DNA of 64,000 nucleotides, taken from contig JAFGOA010000187.1 in NCBI GenBank assembly GCA_016926735.1, positions 1-64,000 of the forward strand. Reading direction: 5' to 3'. Numbering within the stretch: position 1 is the stretch's first letter; each line of letters begins with the position of its first letter. Below are positions 18,464-27,772 of the stretch, piece after piece. The notes under the pieces are model-generated. The model was given only the letters and a program-made list of their open reading frames with translations, searched no databases and was not told the DNA's origin. Origin of the DNA: Promethearchaeota archaeon. GTDB taxonomy: Archaea > Asgardarchaeota > Lokiarchaeia > Sigyniarchaeales > SOKP01. Made by a program: the position numbers and the translations under genes.

Positions 18464-19147
18464 TTGACTGAGTTCTTATTAATAATTAATAAAATCATAA
18501 ATTATACAAAAAAAGATATAGACAATGGAAATACCCCTTCAAAAATCTATAAAATATGTTCTTGTATCCGAGAATCTTTTTGCCTTTCATACGCTATAAG
18601 AAAAAATAACAGATTATGGATATATTTTCATAAAGAAAATTATTTAATTGAATTAAATGGAGAAAAATTAAGATTTCTTGGTTCTGATGAAAGAAGTCAA
18701 GCATTATTGTTAATAAAAGCAATAAATATGAGTAATATTATAGTTTTAGATAAATGGAAACAGTCTACACCGGGTATATTCGTTAGAAAATTTGAAAATG
18801 AAATACAATACTATTCATATCTATGTAATAACATGAATAAAGAGGTAACAATAATTCCTTTTAAAAAATCATTAGATCCTTTTTACTTTGAAGAAAAGAA
18901 AAATAAAATAGAAATTAAATCAAATAATATAATAGACCTAGAGAAATTTGAAGATAAATTGCATATTTTATCTTTTAACAAAAAATCTGATGATATATTG
19001 ATATCATTTATCTCCTATCTCTATTATTTAAATAAAGAACTATTGAATAATATTATTATTCTAAAAACCAATAAAATAGTTGGAATAGTAGATAAAATAT
19101 TATATATAAATTATTTAACTGATACACACAAAAAAAAAAAAGATTAA
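18464..19147 (+). CDS. trmY: TrmY-like tRNA (pseudouridine-54 N1) methyltransferase, divergent C-terminus
   Basis: SPOUT-class methyltransferase predicted to make m1-pseudouridine at tRNA position 54. The first 120 residues follow TrmY closely: EFLLIINK start, then SCIRESFCLSYAIRKN, LRFLGSDERSQALLLIKAI and TPGIFVRKF. A TTG start is used; it aligns with the usual N-terminus. The C-terminal knot region is degenerate: the SLGP-type SAM loop seen in TrmY appears replaced by ILKTNKIVG. It may have drifted in activity or be a TrmY-like paralogue. The pyrC TTG follows one base after its stop. Confidence 0.75.
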   Translation: MTEFLLIINKIINYTKKDIDNGNTPSKIYKICSCIRESFCLSYAIRKNNRLWIYFHKENYLIELNGEKLRFLGSDERSQALLLIKAINMSNIIVLDKWKQSTPGIFVRKFENEIQYYSYLCNNMNKEVTIIPFKKSLDPFYFEEKKNKIEIKSNNIIDLEKFEDKLHILSFNKKSDDILISFISYLYYLNKELLNNIIILKTNKIVGIVDKILYINYLTDTHKKKKD

Positions 19148-19148
19148 T

Positions 19149-20528
19149 TTGATATTACAGAATTTAAAAATTTTTTCTGAAGGAATTCTTAGAAAAGGAG
19201 CCCTTGTTATACATAATGGGAAAATCAAATCAATCTATTACAATGAGAGTTCTGATGATCAAAAAGAAAATCATGATAAAATAATTGATTGTAAAGAAAA
19301 ACTTGTAATTCCTGGTATTATTGATATCCATTCTCACTTACGGGATCTTGGTCAAAGTGAGAAAGAAACATTTTTAACAGCAACAAAAGCAGCAGCAGTT
19401 TCTGGTATAACAACTGTTTTTAATATGCCAAATACCATTCCTCCAGCTATTACCGCAGAACAAGTTAAATCGTGGATGTATAAAGCAGAGAAAAAAATCT
19501 TTGTTAATGTTGGATTTATCTCTGGTATTCCAAAAAACATTGATTTAGAGGAAATTTCAAAAATTATTAATTTAGGTGTAATTGGATTTAAAATCTATCC
19601 CCTAGGATCAATAAATGAAATAGATTGGACAAATCCTCTTAATATTCAAAAAATACTCAGAATATCTTCAGATTATCAAATTCCTATCTTTATTCATCCA
19701 GACTTCTCTTTAACTAAGAATGAAAAAGATCTTATTTTAAAAAAGCATCAAAATAAAGAAATAAATATTTTGAAATTGCATAATGAACTTTATCCTCCCA
19801 AAAAAGAAGTAGAATATGTAGAATTCATTTTGAATAATTATTATAATTTTATAAATGATAACAATACTCTTTTAGAAAATTATCCAACAATACATTTCTG
19901 TCATATCAGCTGCAAAGATAGTTACTTAGCTATTAAAAATGCTTTGAAAAAAAATGAGAGATTAAAAATATCTTTTGAAATAACTCCCCATCATTTGTTT
20001 TTAACCAATGATATAAAATTGAAAAATCCTAATTATGGAAAGGTATTACCACCATTAAGAGATAAACATGATTCACAATTCCTTTTTAATGAATTAAAAA
20101 AAGGAAATATCCAATTAATTGGTACGGACCATGCACCTCATACAATAAAGGAAAAAAATCAAAATTATATAAAAGCTCCTTCTGGATTTCCTGGTTTTGA
20201 AACGTATCCATTGATTTTGTTAGACAAGGTGTGTAATTTTGAATTATCACTCGATCTTTTTATCAGTATTACCTCTCAAAACCCTGCAAAAACTTTTAAT
20301 ATTAAAAATAAAGGATTTATAAAAGAAGGTTATGATGCTGATTTGGTGATCATCGATAAAATTCAAGAATATCCTATCAATTCTGAAAAATTTGAATCAA
20401 AAGCTAAATTTTCACCTTTTGAAAATATTTTTTCAAGGATACAAATTTGGAAGGTATTCTTAAAGGGAATTGAAATTAATAAAAATGATTCTCATCCCAA
20501 AGGACAAATCATAAAAAGAAATGAATAA
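19149..20528 (+). CDS. pyrC: Dihydroorotase
   Basis: Zinc amidohydrolase that closes carbamoyl aspartate to dihydroorotate in pyrimidine synthesis. Metal ligands are seen in DIHSHLRD (about 58-65), the strand GFKIYP (about 147-152) with the candidate carbamylated Lys, FCHIS (about 252) and GTDHAPHT (about 326-333). Length 459 fits class I enzymes. TTG start one base after the trmY stop indicates one transcript with trmY. Allantoinase or hydantoinase in the same superfamily is the alternative, but the HxHLRD motif favours dihydroorotase. Confidence 0.9.
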   Translation: MILQNLKIFSEGILRKGALVIHNGKIKSIYYNESSDDQKENHDKIIDCKEKLVIPGIIDIHSHLRDLGQSEKETFLTATKAAAVSGITTVFNMPNTIPPAITAEQVKSWMYKAEKKIFVNVGFISGIPKNIDLEEISKIINLGVIGFKIYPLGSINEIDWTNPLNIQKILRISSDYQIPIFIHPDFSLTKNEKDLILKKHQNKEINILKLHNELYPPKKEVEYVEFILNNYYNFINDNNTLLENYPTIHFCHISCKDSYLAIKNALKKNERLKISFEITPHHLFLTNDIKLKNPNYGKVLPPLRDKHDSQFLFNELKKGNIQLIGTDHAPHTIKEKNQNYIKAPSGFPGFETYPLILLDKVCNFELSLDLFISITSQNPAKTFNIKNKGFIKEGYDADLVIIDKIQEYPINSEKFESKAKFSPFENIFSRIQIWKVFLKGIEINKNDSHPKGQIIKRNE

Positions 20529-20585
20529 TATTTATATCTATTAGTATAATGTCTAAATATATAATTAAAAATCATTCATATAAAC

Positions 20586-21215
20586 ATGTCAGAAGAAGAA
20601 CAATTTTCTTTGGAAGATGGGAAGTTGCTTGTGAAATTTGCTAGAGAGAATATTGAATATTATCTTAAAAATGATAGAAAAATCATAATTCCAGATATTG
20701 TAAAAGAAAAATTCAAAGATAAGTATGGATGTTTTGTAACTTTAAATAAAACAACTAACAATGGAAATCCTCTAAGAGGTTGTATTGGGTATATTGAACC
20801 TAAATATTCTCTATATGAAGTAATACATAGAGTATCTATAAGTTCAGCAGTGGAAGATCCAAGATTTCCTTCAGTATCTATTGAAGAAATGGATGAGATT
20901 ACGATTGAAATCTCGATATTAACTCCACCAGTTTTACTGGATGTTAATGATCCTAAAGAATATTTAGATAAAATAGTTATTGGGAGAGATGGACTGATTG
21001 CTGAAAAAGGTTTTCGACGTGGATTGCTTTTACCTCAAGTACCTGTTGATCATGAAAGAAACTGGGATGTTCCTACTTTTCTATCCCATACATGCCAAAA
21101 AGCATGGCTTTCCGCTGATGAGTGGAAAGATAAAACAACAAAAATATTTACATTTCAAGCTATATTATTTGAAGAAAAAATCCCAAGAGGAGATATAGTA
21201 AGAAAATATCTTTAG
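20586..21215 (+). CDS. AMMECR1 family protein
   Basis: Conserved archaeal/eukaryotic protein of uncertain function; in other genomes it is linked with MEMO1-like and radical SAM proteins. The family signature LRGCIGYIEP lies near residues 61-70, followed by SAVEDPRFPSVSIEEM near 88-103 and ISILTPP near 112-118. Length 209 is normal. It follows pyrC by 57 bp on the same strand and probably shares its transcript. No enzymatic residues can be assigned with confidence. Confidence 0.92.
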   Translation: MSEEEQFSLEDGKLLVKFARENIEYYLKNDRKIIIPDIVKEKFKDKYGCFVTLNKTTNNGNPLRGCIGYIEPKYSLYEVIHRVSISSAVEDPRFPSVSIEEMDEITIEISILTPPVLLDVNDPKEYLDKIVIGRDGLIAEKGFRRGLLLPQVPVDHERNWDVPTFLSHTCQKAWLSADEWKDKTTKIFTFQAILFEEKIPRGDIVRKYL

Positions 21216-21291
21216 GTTTTGGTATTAGAACTAAAAAAAATATTAATAATATTTTATAACATATAAAAAAAAAAATAAAAAAAAAACTATT

Positions 21292-22479
21292 TTACAATTT
21301 CTTTCTCTTATAAATTCCTATCCCAAATATACTAATGCCAATAACCAAAATCATCATGAAGAGATCATATCCTGGAACACTATTTGGACCTTCTGGAGGA
21401 GCAGTTACTTCAACAGTAACCGTATCAGAAACAATATTTCCGGCCTTATCTCTAACTTCAATAACAATAGTATACGTTCCAACTAATAAATGATCTACAT
21501 TGTATGTTATTGGGCCTCCAGATGTCCATTCACCACTATCTACGTTAGAATTTCCTATTTTAACAGTATAAGTATTAGGAAATGAATCAGTAGCCGTCCA
21601 TGTTATTGTATTTCCAGTTTCTCCAAGTTCAAATTTAATGTTAGGGGCATCAGATAGTACTGGATCAATTGATGGTAATACATTAACAGAAACTACGTCA
21701 GAATTACTATTCCCTACATCATCATCTACTTCTAACGAATAAGAATAAGTATTAGTTGATAATCCATCGATATTTATGGATATTGGAGCAGTAGATGTAT
21801 AGAATCCACTATCAACAGGAGTGCCGTCTCTCTTAATTGTATAATTCTTAGGACTAGCATCTATGACGTTCCAAGAGATGCTATTACCGCTCGAACCGAA
21901 TTCATAACTAATAGTACTGGGAGAAGTTATTTCTGGAGCGGCAGATTCAGCAACTATAAATTCACTATCAACACCTTCTGGTGTTCCTATAGTAGTAAGA
22001 TCAGCATTAATTAGAGTCTCCGCTGTAATATCAATAGGACAGTCACCCTCACCAATGCAAATCCAAGATATTATTACTAAATGTAATTCTGGACTAGGAC
22101 CTTTTCCTGTAGCATCAAATCCAGAAATCATTAGATCTCCAATTATGTTATCTACATTTCCAGCAGCAAAGAAACCATCTGGACTCGCTATTACATCAAC
22201 AGAATCATCTTCTTTTAATTTCACTTGCACTATAGTCGGATCAAATAATATATTGATTCCATATGCTGCACATTTCTCATATCCTGTGTTGGTATATACA
22301 TTAGTCGTAAATTCTTCACCGATTTCTAAATCCCCGGGATCATTCATCCAAACATCACCGGGACCATCAGCCGTCATAATCATATTTGAAGAATTAGTGA
22401 TATTTATATTTGGAATTAAAAAAAATATAAAGAAAACTATAAGAGTATTTATAGCTAATAATATATGTTTATTTTTCAT
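21292..22479 (-). CDS. Secreted cohesin-like and Ig-like domain protein with C-terminal PGYD-type membrane anchor
   Basis: Predicted cell-surface protein. The ATG at 22479 places a signal peptide directly at the start (MKNKHILLAINTLIVFF); a TTG 51 bp upstream is possible but would put a charged tail before it. A cohesin-like beta domain spans roughly residues 40-185. Two Ig-like repeats (about 190-275 and 280-365) follow, each with a TxxDSGxxTS-like strand and NTY. The C-terminus has VPGYDLFMM, a hydrophobic helix and KRKKL, resembling archaeosortase-type PGF-CTERM anchors. Low cysteine content fits an exported protein. Surface adhesion or matrix assembly is inference. Confidence 0.75.
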   Translation of the reverse strand: MKNKHILLAINTLIVFFIFFLIPNINITNSSNMIMTADGPGDVWMNDPGDLEIGEEFTTNVYTNTGYEKCAAYGINILFDPTIVQVKLKEDDSVDVIASPDGFFAAGNVDNIIGDLMISGFDATGKGPSPELHLVIISWICIGEGDCPIDITAETLINADLTTIGTPEGVDSEFIVAESAAPEITSPSTISYEFGSSGNSISWNVIDASPKNYTIKRDGTPVDSGFYTSTAPISINIDGLSTNTYSYSLEVDDDVGNSNSDVVSVNVLPSIDPVLSDAPNIKFELGETGNTITWTATDSFPNTYTVKIGNSNVDSGEWTSGGPITYNVDHLLVGTYTIVIEVRDKAGNIVSDTVTVEVTAPPEGPNSVPGYDLFMMILVIGISIFGIGIYKRKKL

Positions 22480-22566
22480 TATAATGCGCTCAATGCTATT
22501 TTTTTGAGTTAATATCTTTGAAAAACTCAATAAAGGGGTTTTATTAAGATAAAAAAGGTATTTTAA

Positions 22567-22945
22567 CCTATATTAAAAAAAAAGAAGGTATTATTTAAAA
22601 TAATATGGAGAAATATAGAATCATCTTTTTGTGAAAAACCTGAAAAATTAAAATTTCTTCATAAAATAAAAAAATTGAGATATAATCTCTACAGATATCA
22701 GAAAATTATTCAAGAATTTAATAGAATCTGCATTATACTCGATTTTAATTTAAATGTAATTTTAAACGAAGTGATGGAGGATAAAAAAAACTTGATATTG
22801 TAAAAGTTGTAGTAGTTCACTCAGATATAGGAATTCATATATTAGAAGGGATTATTTAAAAAAAATTCCACAAAAATCTGTTTTTAACAAAATAATCTGT
22901 TTAATTAGGGAAAATATATTTATAAAATTTAACCTCAGGATTTGA
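22567..22945 (+). pseudogene. Possible decayed coding remnant in two frames
   Basis: This gap contains 78 open codons (22567-22803) with no ATG until the last few codons. An overlapping open stretch in another frame (22796-22945) begins Y-C-K-S-C and is rich in Arg and Lys. Read together they resemble a basic protein with a zinc-ribbon CxxC, as transposases or small nucleic-acid-binding proteins have. No family can be named. Base composition alone can produce such runs, so this is a weak call. Confidence 0.25.
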
Positions 22946-23333
22946 GATTGTTTTTTTTTAACGAATCTTGAATATCCACTTTAAAATCAGAAAAGGTTGA
23001 GACATCCCCATACCAACAATCTAAAATATCATTGTATTTATCGAAGAATTTTCTGGATATTTTATAAAGTTCATCGAAAATCTTCTTTTCACTTGTCTTT
23101 ATAGAAGTATTAGCTACAAATAAGAAGTTTTTTCGTTTAATTATTCCACATCTTTTTTTTGATAATTCAAAACTTGAAAGACCTTCGTTTGCTAATATTT
23201 CTGCAAATGTGTTAAGAGCACTCATCAATCCTCCAAAAAGTTGAGAATCAAATTCTTTTTGAAAAGTCCTATTAAATAAGACAATACCAGAAGTTGATTC
23301 TAATATCCAAAGATCTTGAAGAATTTTAGCCAA
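22935..23333 (-). CDS. Probable longin/roadblock-like domain protein
   Basis: 132 residues with the strand pattern of a longin or profilin-like fold: LWILESTSGIVLFNR (about 7-21), FGGLMSALNTFAEIL (about 33-47), SSFELSKK (about 53-60) and NFLFVANTS (about 68-76). A C-terminal helical region follows. Many Asgard genomes encode similar small proteins thought to work with Ras-like GTPases. No catalytic motif or membrane segment is visible. Assignment rests on pattern recognition rather than a strict motif. Confidence 0.6.
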   Translation of the reverse strand: MAKILQDLWILESTSGIVLFNRTFQKEFDSQLFGGLMSALNTFAEILANEGLSSFELSKKRCGIIKRKNFLFVANTSIKTSEKKIFDELYKISRKFFDKYNDILDCWYGDVSTFSDFKVDIQDSLKKNNLKS

Positions 23334-23693
23334 CTTGATTTCCTTTAACCGATTTCTTTTTTTAGATCTAATAAATTAGAAATTTAAAAAATTATACAAT
23401 TTATTTATTTTTAATTCTTAAAAAAATTTTAAGGAAAAATAAGCATACATAATTAGATATTTAGGTTATGATAAAAATAAGAATAAATAATTCATTTTAA
23501 AGAAAAATCTTAGAATTAGAAATATCTCTTAATTATTTTAAAAATTTATAAATATTTTCTAAAATTAGTTAAATTCAGATATATTATATATTCTTGCGAT
23601 TCTAAAATTCAATTAATTTTTTAGAAAAACTTTATATATTGTCCTTAATTTTTACCTAAATAATTTACATCAATAATAAGGTATCCTCTCAAA
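23334..23693. promoter_or_regulatory. AT-rich divergent intergenic region
   Basis: 360 bp between the longin-like gene and the acetyltransferase, which diverge. A TATA-like box (actttatatattg, about 23627-23639) lies about 55 bp before the acetyltransferase start. No ORF, RNA gene or repeat is seen. Confidence 0.35.
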
Positions 23694-24164
23694 ATGAAGG
23701 ATATAATAATCATAAAACAACCTTGTTGTAAAGAAGAATTTGATGAGATGTATAATTTAAGATGGAGTCTTCTTTATCATCCTTGGAATCAGCCAAAAGG
23801 TTCTGAGAAAGAGTGTGATAAATTTTTTTTCAATGAACGAGTTTTCCAATTCATTACTATTCTTAAAGAGAAAATTATTGGCACCGCACAATTCCATATC
23901 AATAATGAATATGAAGGACAAATTGAATACTTAGCTGTTCATGATGATTATCAATGTCAAGGAATAGGAAAAAAACTAATTGAACATATAGAGTGGTTTG
24001 CTAAAGGATTGGGAATTCCTTATATATCTTTAAATGTTATAAAGAAATCAAAACATCTCTTTGAGAAATTGGATTATCATATTATTGGGGAAGGTCCATT
24101 ATTATTTAATGAAAAAAAACAATATAAAATGGGTAAAAATATCATACCAATCCTTATTTGTTAA
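23694..24164 (+). CDS. GNAT-family N-acetyltransferase
   Basis: Predicted acetyl-CoA-dependent acyltransferase of 156 residues. The N-terminus has the YNLRWSLLYHPW pattern of the ElaA-like subgroup. IEYLAVHDDYQCQGIGKKLIEHI (written as motif: V..Y.GxGIGxxL, about 80-103) is the acetyl-CoA pyrophosphate loop. The C-terminal LFEKLDYHIIGEGP strand completes the fold. Substrate unknown. It lies 83 bp before the class II aldolase on the same strand. Confidence 0.85.
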   Translation: MKDIIIIKQPCCKEEFDEMYNLRWSLLYHPWNQPKGSEKECDKFFFNERVFQFITILKEKIIGTAQFHINNEYEGQIEYLAVHDDYQCQGIGKKLIEHIEWFAKGLGIPYISLNVIKKSKHLFEKLDYHIIGEGPLLFNEKKQYKMGKNIIPILIC

Positions 24165-24247
24165 AATTAATAGATAGATTATAACCTTTTGAATACCTTA
24201 TTAAAATAAGAATAATCTATTTTGAAAAATTATAAATTATATAAAAA

Positions 24248-24895
24248 ATGAAAAGGGAAACAGATCTCCGTTTTGAAGTGATTAGCGTTGCAAAAACCAT
24301 CTTCAAGAAAGGATTAGTTGATAATTGGGAAGGAAATGTGAGTATTAGAAGTGATTTAAAACAAGAATTCTATATAACACCAACTTTAAATAATTATCTC
24401 GATTTAACCGAAGAAAAAGTTGTACATATGGATTTTAATGGAAAAATTCTTAGTAATGGAACAAAACCTTCTACAGAAGCAAAAATGCATTCATTACTAT
24501 ATAGCAATAGAAAAAAGGTCCGCTGTATTATTCATACTCATTCTTTATATGCTACAATTCTATCAATTAATCATACAAATATACCAATTATTATGGAAGA
24601 GCAAGTTATTTTGTTAGGGGGGTCTATTGAAATTTCTGAATATAAAGTAGCTCATACGGAAGAAATTGGGAGGGCTGCTCTAATTGCCTTAAATAATAAA
24701 AATGCTGCTTTATTAGCTAATCATGGTGCAATTATTTGCGGAAAAACAGTTGAACATGCTATTAAATTTGCAGAATTTCTAGAAAAACTATCAAAAATAT
24801 ATTGGGGAGCATTACAAATTGGAAATCCACAAATTCTTTCAGATAAAGATTATGGGGGCTTTCTTGGAGATTTCGAAAATATGTTTTCATGTTGA
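24248..24895 (+). CDS. Class II aldolase/adducin-family protein (fuculose-phosphate aldolase-like)
   Basis: Zinc-dependent aldolase predicted to cleave a sugar phosphate such as fuculose- or ribulose-phosphate. GNVSIR near 29-34 and PSTEAKMH near 77-84 contact the phosphate; Glu in STE is the catalytic acid/base position. Zinc ligands appear in HTHSLYAT (about 97-104) and LLANHGAIICG (about 157-167). Length 215 is typical. The same fold includes methylthioribulose-phosphate dehydratase, so the reaction is not certain. A TIM-barrel isomerase-like gene follows 100 bp downstream. Confidence 0.88.
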   Translation: MKRETDLRFEVISVAKTIFKKGLVDNWEGNVSIRSDLKQEFYITPTLNNYLDLTEEKVVHMDFNGKILSNGTKPSTEAKMHSLLYSNRKKVRCIIHTHSLYATILSINHTNIPIIMEEQVILLGGSIEISEYKVAHTEEIGRAALIALNNKNAALLANHGAIICGKTVEHAIKFAEFLEKLSKIYWGALQIGNPQILSDKDYGGFLGDFENMFSC

Positions 24896-24995
24896 GATAA
24901 AATTAAGATATATAATATATAATTATTCTCTCCAGAGCTTTTATTTATTATTTTGAAAATATAATAAAAATTTAGTTAATAAAAAGTTGATATGA

Positions 24996-25826
24996 TTGAA
25001 ATTAGGTATAAGTTCACTTGGTTATATTATTAATTGTGGAAATAACAATTCTTATCCTTCATTAATAGAATTAGTTTTAGATTCAACTCAAAAATGTTTG
25101 ATTGATGCTGAGAAGTATGATTTAGATGTATGTGAAATTGTGTTTGAGCCCTCAATAATGTTATCAGGAGAAAATAAGCTTTCTCTTGTTGATTTATGCA
25201 ATTCTTTCTCGATTGAAAAACAGATTCATGCTCCTTTTATAGATGTATCCTTATGTTCTTTAAACTCGGAAATAAATAATGCTTCTTTAAAACTTTATAT
25301 AGAATCGGGAAGAATAGCTAAAGAGATTAGATCAAAAATAATTACAATTCATCCAGGATTTGGAAATATCCTAATTAAATCCCTTCGTAAAAATAATATT
25401 GAAATTTTGGATAAAAATATAAAATTTCTTTTAGAATCAACAGAAAAAATGGATTTAACATATTGCTTGGAGAATATGCCTAAAATGTTACATATTTTTT
25501 TAGATGTAGATGAAATAGAAAGGTTCTTCTTTATTAATAACAATAATAATCTCTATATGACTTATGATACCTCTCACTTCTGGACTTGTCATGGCGATAT
25601 CTCCAAATTATGGAAAAAACTCTCTAAAAAAATAAAAAATATTCATCTAGTTGATAATTTTGAAAGAGATAGTGATCCTCACCCAGGATTAGGAAATGGT
25701 AAAATCAACTTTAATGAAATTTTTCAATTAATTAAAGAATATCAATATAACGATTCTTTAATAATAGAATTATCCAATTCGGACGATATTCCAAAAAGTA
25801 TTGAATATATCAGACAATATTTTTAG
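24996..25826 (+). CDS. TIM-barrel sugar isomerase/AP endonuclease 2-like protein
   Basis: 276 residues with a TTG start (an out-of-frame ATG lies 4 bases earlier). The barrel motifs are present: QIHAPF near 74-79, ITIHPGFG near 112-119, LENMP near 149-153, YDTSHFWTCHGD near 191-202 and IHLVDN near 218. DPHPGLGNGKI near 228 and a final IIEL complete the metal-binding set of the xylose isomerase-like family. An epimerase or endonuclease IV-like role are both possible. The aldolase upstream favours sugar metabolism. Confidence 0.8.
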   Translation: MKLGISSLGYIINCGNNNSYPSLIELVLDSTQKCLIDAEKYDLDVCEIVFEPSIMLSGENKLSLVDLCNSFSIEKQIHAPFIDVSLCSLNSEINNASLKLYIESGRIAKEIRSKIITIHPGFGNILIKSLRKNNIEILDKNIKFLLESTEKMDLTYCLENMPKMLHIFLDVDEIERFFFINNNNNLYMTYDTSHFWTCHGDISKLWKKLSKKIKNIHLVDNFERDSDPHPGLGNGKINFNEIFQLIKEYQYNDSLIIELSNSDDIPKSIEYIRQYF

Positions 25827-25889
25827 ATTTTTTGTTCAAATCTTTAAAAAAAAAAAGTTTTATATTTATTTCGGTTTTATTATAACATA

Positions 25890-26285
25890 ATGTCACCTAT
25901 TATATCGCTTCAAATTTCTAATGAATTACTCGAGAAATTTGAAAATATCCGAAAAATAAGTGGGTTTGATTCAAAAAGTCAAGCTTTAAGAGAATCTATA
26001 GTTAATTTTATAGAGAATTATGAAAAATATGAAAATTTAGAAGATTATAAAATAATAACTATAACATTAACTTATCCTTTTCGAGAGATAATAATAAATG
26101 AAATAACAGAAATCTTTTCTCAATTTAGTAATATTATTAAAACCGCTACAGATTGGAGAATTGCTGATAAAAAAATAGAAATCATTGTTGTTGTTAGTAA
26201 ACTAAGTTTGATAAAGGAATTGAAAAATAAATTATCAAATATCAAAGATGTTCTTTGTTCAATGCATAAAGTTATAATTGATTAG
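25890..26285 (+). CDS. Ribbon-helix-helix regulator with ACT-like C-terminal domain (NikR/CopG-like)
   Basis: 131-residue DNA-binding regulator. The N-terminal ISLQISNELLEKFENIRK strand and helices (about 4-45) form a ribbon-helix-helix of the NikR/CopG type, with SKSQALRESIVNFI as the second helix. Residues 55-131 form a beta-alpha-beta-beta-alpha-beta pattern like the NikR ACT domain. Metal-binding histidines of true NikR are not visible, so nickel sensing is doubtful. It follows the TIM-barrel gene and converges on nadC with 12 bp between them. Its target is unknown. Confidence 0.8.
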   Translation: MSPIISLQISNELLEKFENIRKISGFDSKSQALRESIVNFIENYEKYENLEDYKIITITLTYPFREIIINEITEIFSQFSNIIKTATDWRIADKKIEIIVVVSKLSLIKELKNKLSNIKDVLCSMHKVIID

Positions 26286-26297
26286 TTAATCATTTTT

Positions 26298-27182
26298 TCA
26301 TTCAAAACGAAGAGAAAGATCTACTTTCATTGCAGGAAATGATGTTAAGTCTCCTATACTAATTATATCTGGTTCTGAATCCAAATAATCTGAAATATTA
26401 TCAAGAGTTATACCGCCAGATACTTCTACCAGAATATTTTTATTTTTCCTTAGATTTGATTGGTTTAGCAAATAAATTGCTTTTTTAACATTTTCAGGGC
26501 TCATGTTGTCACACATAATTATATCTGCTCCATTTTTAGCAGCCACAAGAATATCCTCAACCTTTTCTATTTCTATTTCAATTTTTTTTGAATAACTTAC
26601 TTTATTTCTAATTTTTTTCAGTAGATTTTCAATATTACCCATATAATATCTCAAATGTGTGTCTTTTAGAAGAACCATATCATCTAAAGAAAATCTATGA
26701 GTATCTCCTCCTCCTAAATAAACTGCTTTTTTTTGGAAAATTCTGAGTCCTGGAAGAGTTTTTCTTGTACAAGAGAGTATTATCTTTTTTCCTGAGTTAC
26801 GAATAATATTTATAAATTCTTTTGTTGTTGTGGTAATAGAACTCATATTTATAAGTAGATTAAGTGCAATTCTTTCACATAATAAAATATTTCGCGTATT
26901 CCCTTTTAATTTTAAAATATTATCCCCCGATTTAATTGCTTCTCCATCTTTTTTAGAAAGAAATACCTGTATATCCAATAAACCAAATAAAATTTTAATT
27001 TCTTCTAATCCAGCAATGTAACCATTACTTTTAGAAATAATATTTGCAGATGTTACAGAATCTTCTGGAATGATTTCAGAACTTACATCATTAAAATAAC
27101 AATCTTCTTTTAGAAATGCTTTAAATAATTCTTCTACTCGAATTTTATTTAAATTCATAATTCTGTAAAGTGATTTTTTCAA
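26298..27182 (-). CDS. nadC: Quinolinate phosphoribosyltransferase-like (NadC family)
   Basis: Predicted to convert quinolinate and PRPP to nicotinate mononucleotide in NAD synthesis. CTRKTLPGLR (about 139-148), GGGDTHRFSLDDMVLLKDTHL (motif GGG..HR..L.D..L.K..H, about 158-178) and IEIEKVEDILVA (about 199) are family hallmarks. The C-terminal EVSGGITLDNI and ISIGDLT complete the barrel. Length 294 is normal. A start at an internal ATG (MNLNKIRVEEL) nine residues in is equally plausible. No nadA or nadB is in the window; ModD-like relatives are the alternative. Confidence 0.87.
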   Translation of the reverse strand: MKKSLYRIMNLNKIRVEELFKAFLKEDCYFNDVSSEIIPEDSVTSANIISKSNGYIAGLEEIKILFGLLDIQVFLSKKDGEAIKSGDNILKLKGNTRNILLCERIALNLLINMSSITTTTKEFINIIRNSGKKIILSCTRKTLPGLRIFQKKAVYLGGGDTHRFSLDDMVLLKDTHLRYYMGNIENLLKKIRNKVSYSKKIEIEIEKVEDILVAAKNGADIIMCDNMSPENVKKAIYLLNQSNLRKNKNILVEVSGGITLDNISDYLDSEPDIISIGDLTSFPAMKVDLSLRFE

Positions 27183-27279
27183 ATTAATTCTTTGCTATAA
27201 GAATTTAAAAATTCAGAATTTAGAATGATTAATTTCTAACTTTATTTATTTATTATTAAAATTAAGAAAAGGAATGAAA

Positions 27280-27678
27280 TTAAATAGAAATAATTTTGAT
27301 AAGATCTTCTTTACAATTCTTAATCGCCCAATCAAGTAATTGATCATAATAATGTTCAACATCATCAGAATCAGGAACTTTTGTTAAAATTGCTAAACAA
27401 AAGCTTGTGTCTCCTTCTGGAATAATTATATTTCTCATTATTATGAGATCCTCTCGAAATTTTATTTTGACTGTATCTAGTGTAGATAAATTCAACTCTT
27501 CCCTTGCTTTATCAGCAGCATCGCTTAATAAAGAACTCATAGCAGCAATAGCTTTTTCATCTGTGTCATCAACTTTCTGTGATGCTAACACTAATCCTGT
27601 AGCAGTTGAAAATAAAGAAGCTTTAAAATTTCCATTTTCATTTAGTTCTTTAAGAACTAATTCTAATCTTGATACCAT
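27280..27678 (-). CDS. Roadblock/LC7-domain protein
   Basis: 132 residues matching the roadblock fold: an N-terminal amphipathic helix, FKASLFSTATGLVLASQ (about 18-34), a long helix with AAMSSLLSDAADKA (about 45-58) and VKIKFREDLIIMRNI (about 69-83). Roadblock proteins act as dimeric regulators of Ras-like and Arf-like GTPases and are abundant in Asgard archaea. A perfect SD AGGTGA stands 6 nt before the ATG, a useful reference for start selection in this genome. It lies between nadC and the phosphoesterase on the same strand. Confidence 0.87.
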   Translation of the reverse strand: MVSRLELVLKELNENGNFKASLFSTATGLVLASQKVDDTDEKAIAAMSSLLSDAADKAREELNLSTLDTVKIKFREDLIIMRNIIIPEGDTSFCLAILTKVPDSDDVEHYYDQLLDWAIKNCKEDLIKIISI

Positions 27679-27772
27679 AAATATTCACCTATTTTGAAAA
27701 ATATTATAGATAGTTATCTCGCATATTTTCTTAGTATTTATAATATATTTTAGATATTTAATTTTAACTTAT

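Noticed and set aside
18455-18471. C/D box small RNA (TGATGA followed by CTGA)
   Set aside because: The two boxes are only 7 nt apart, too close for a guide, and they overlap the trmY start.
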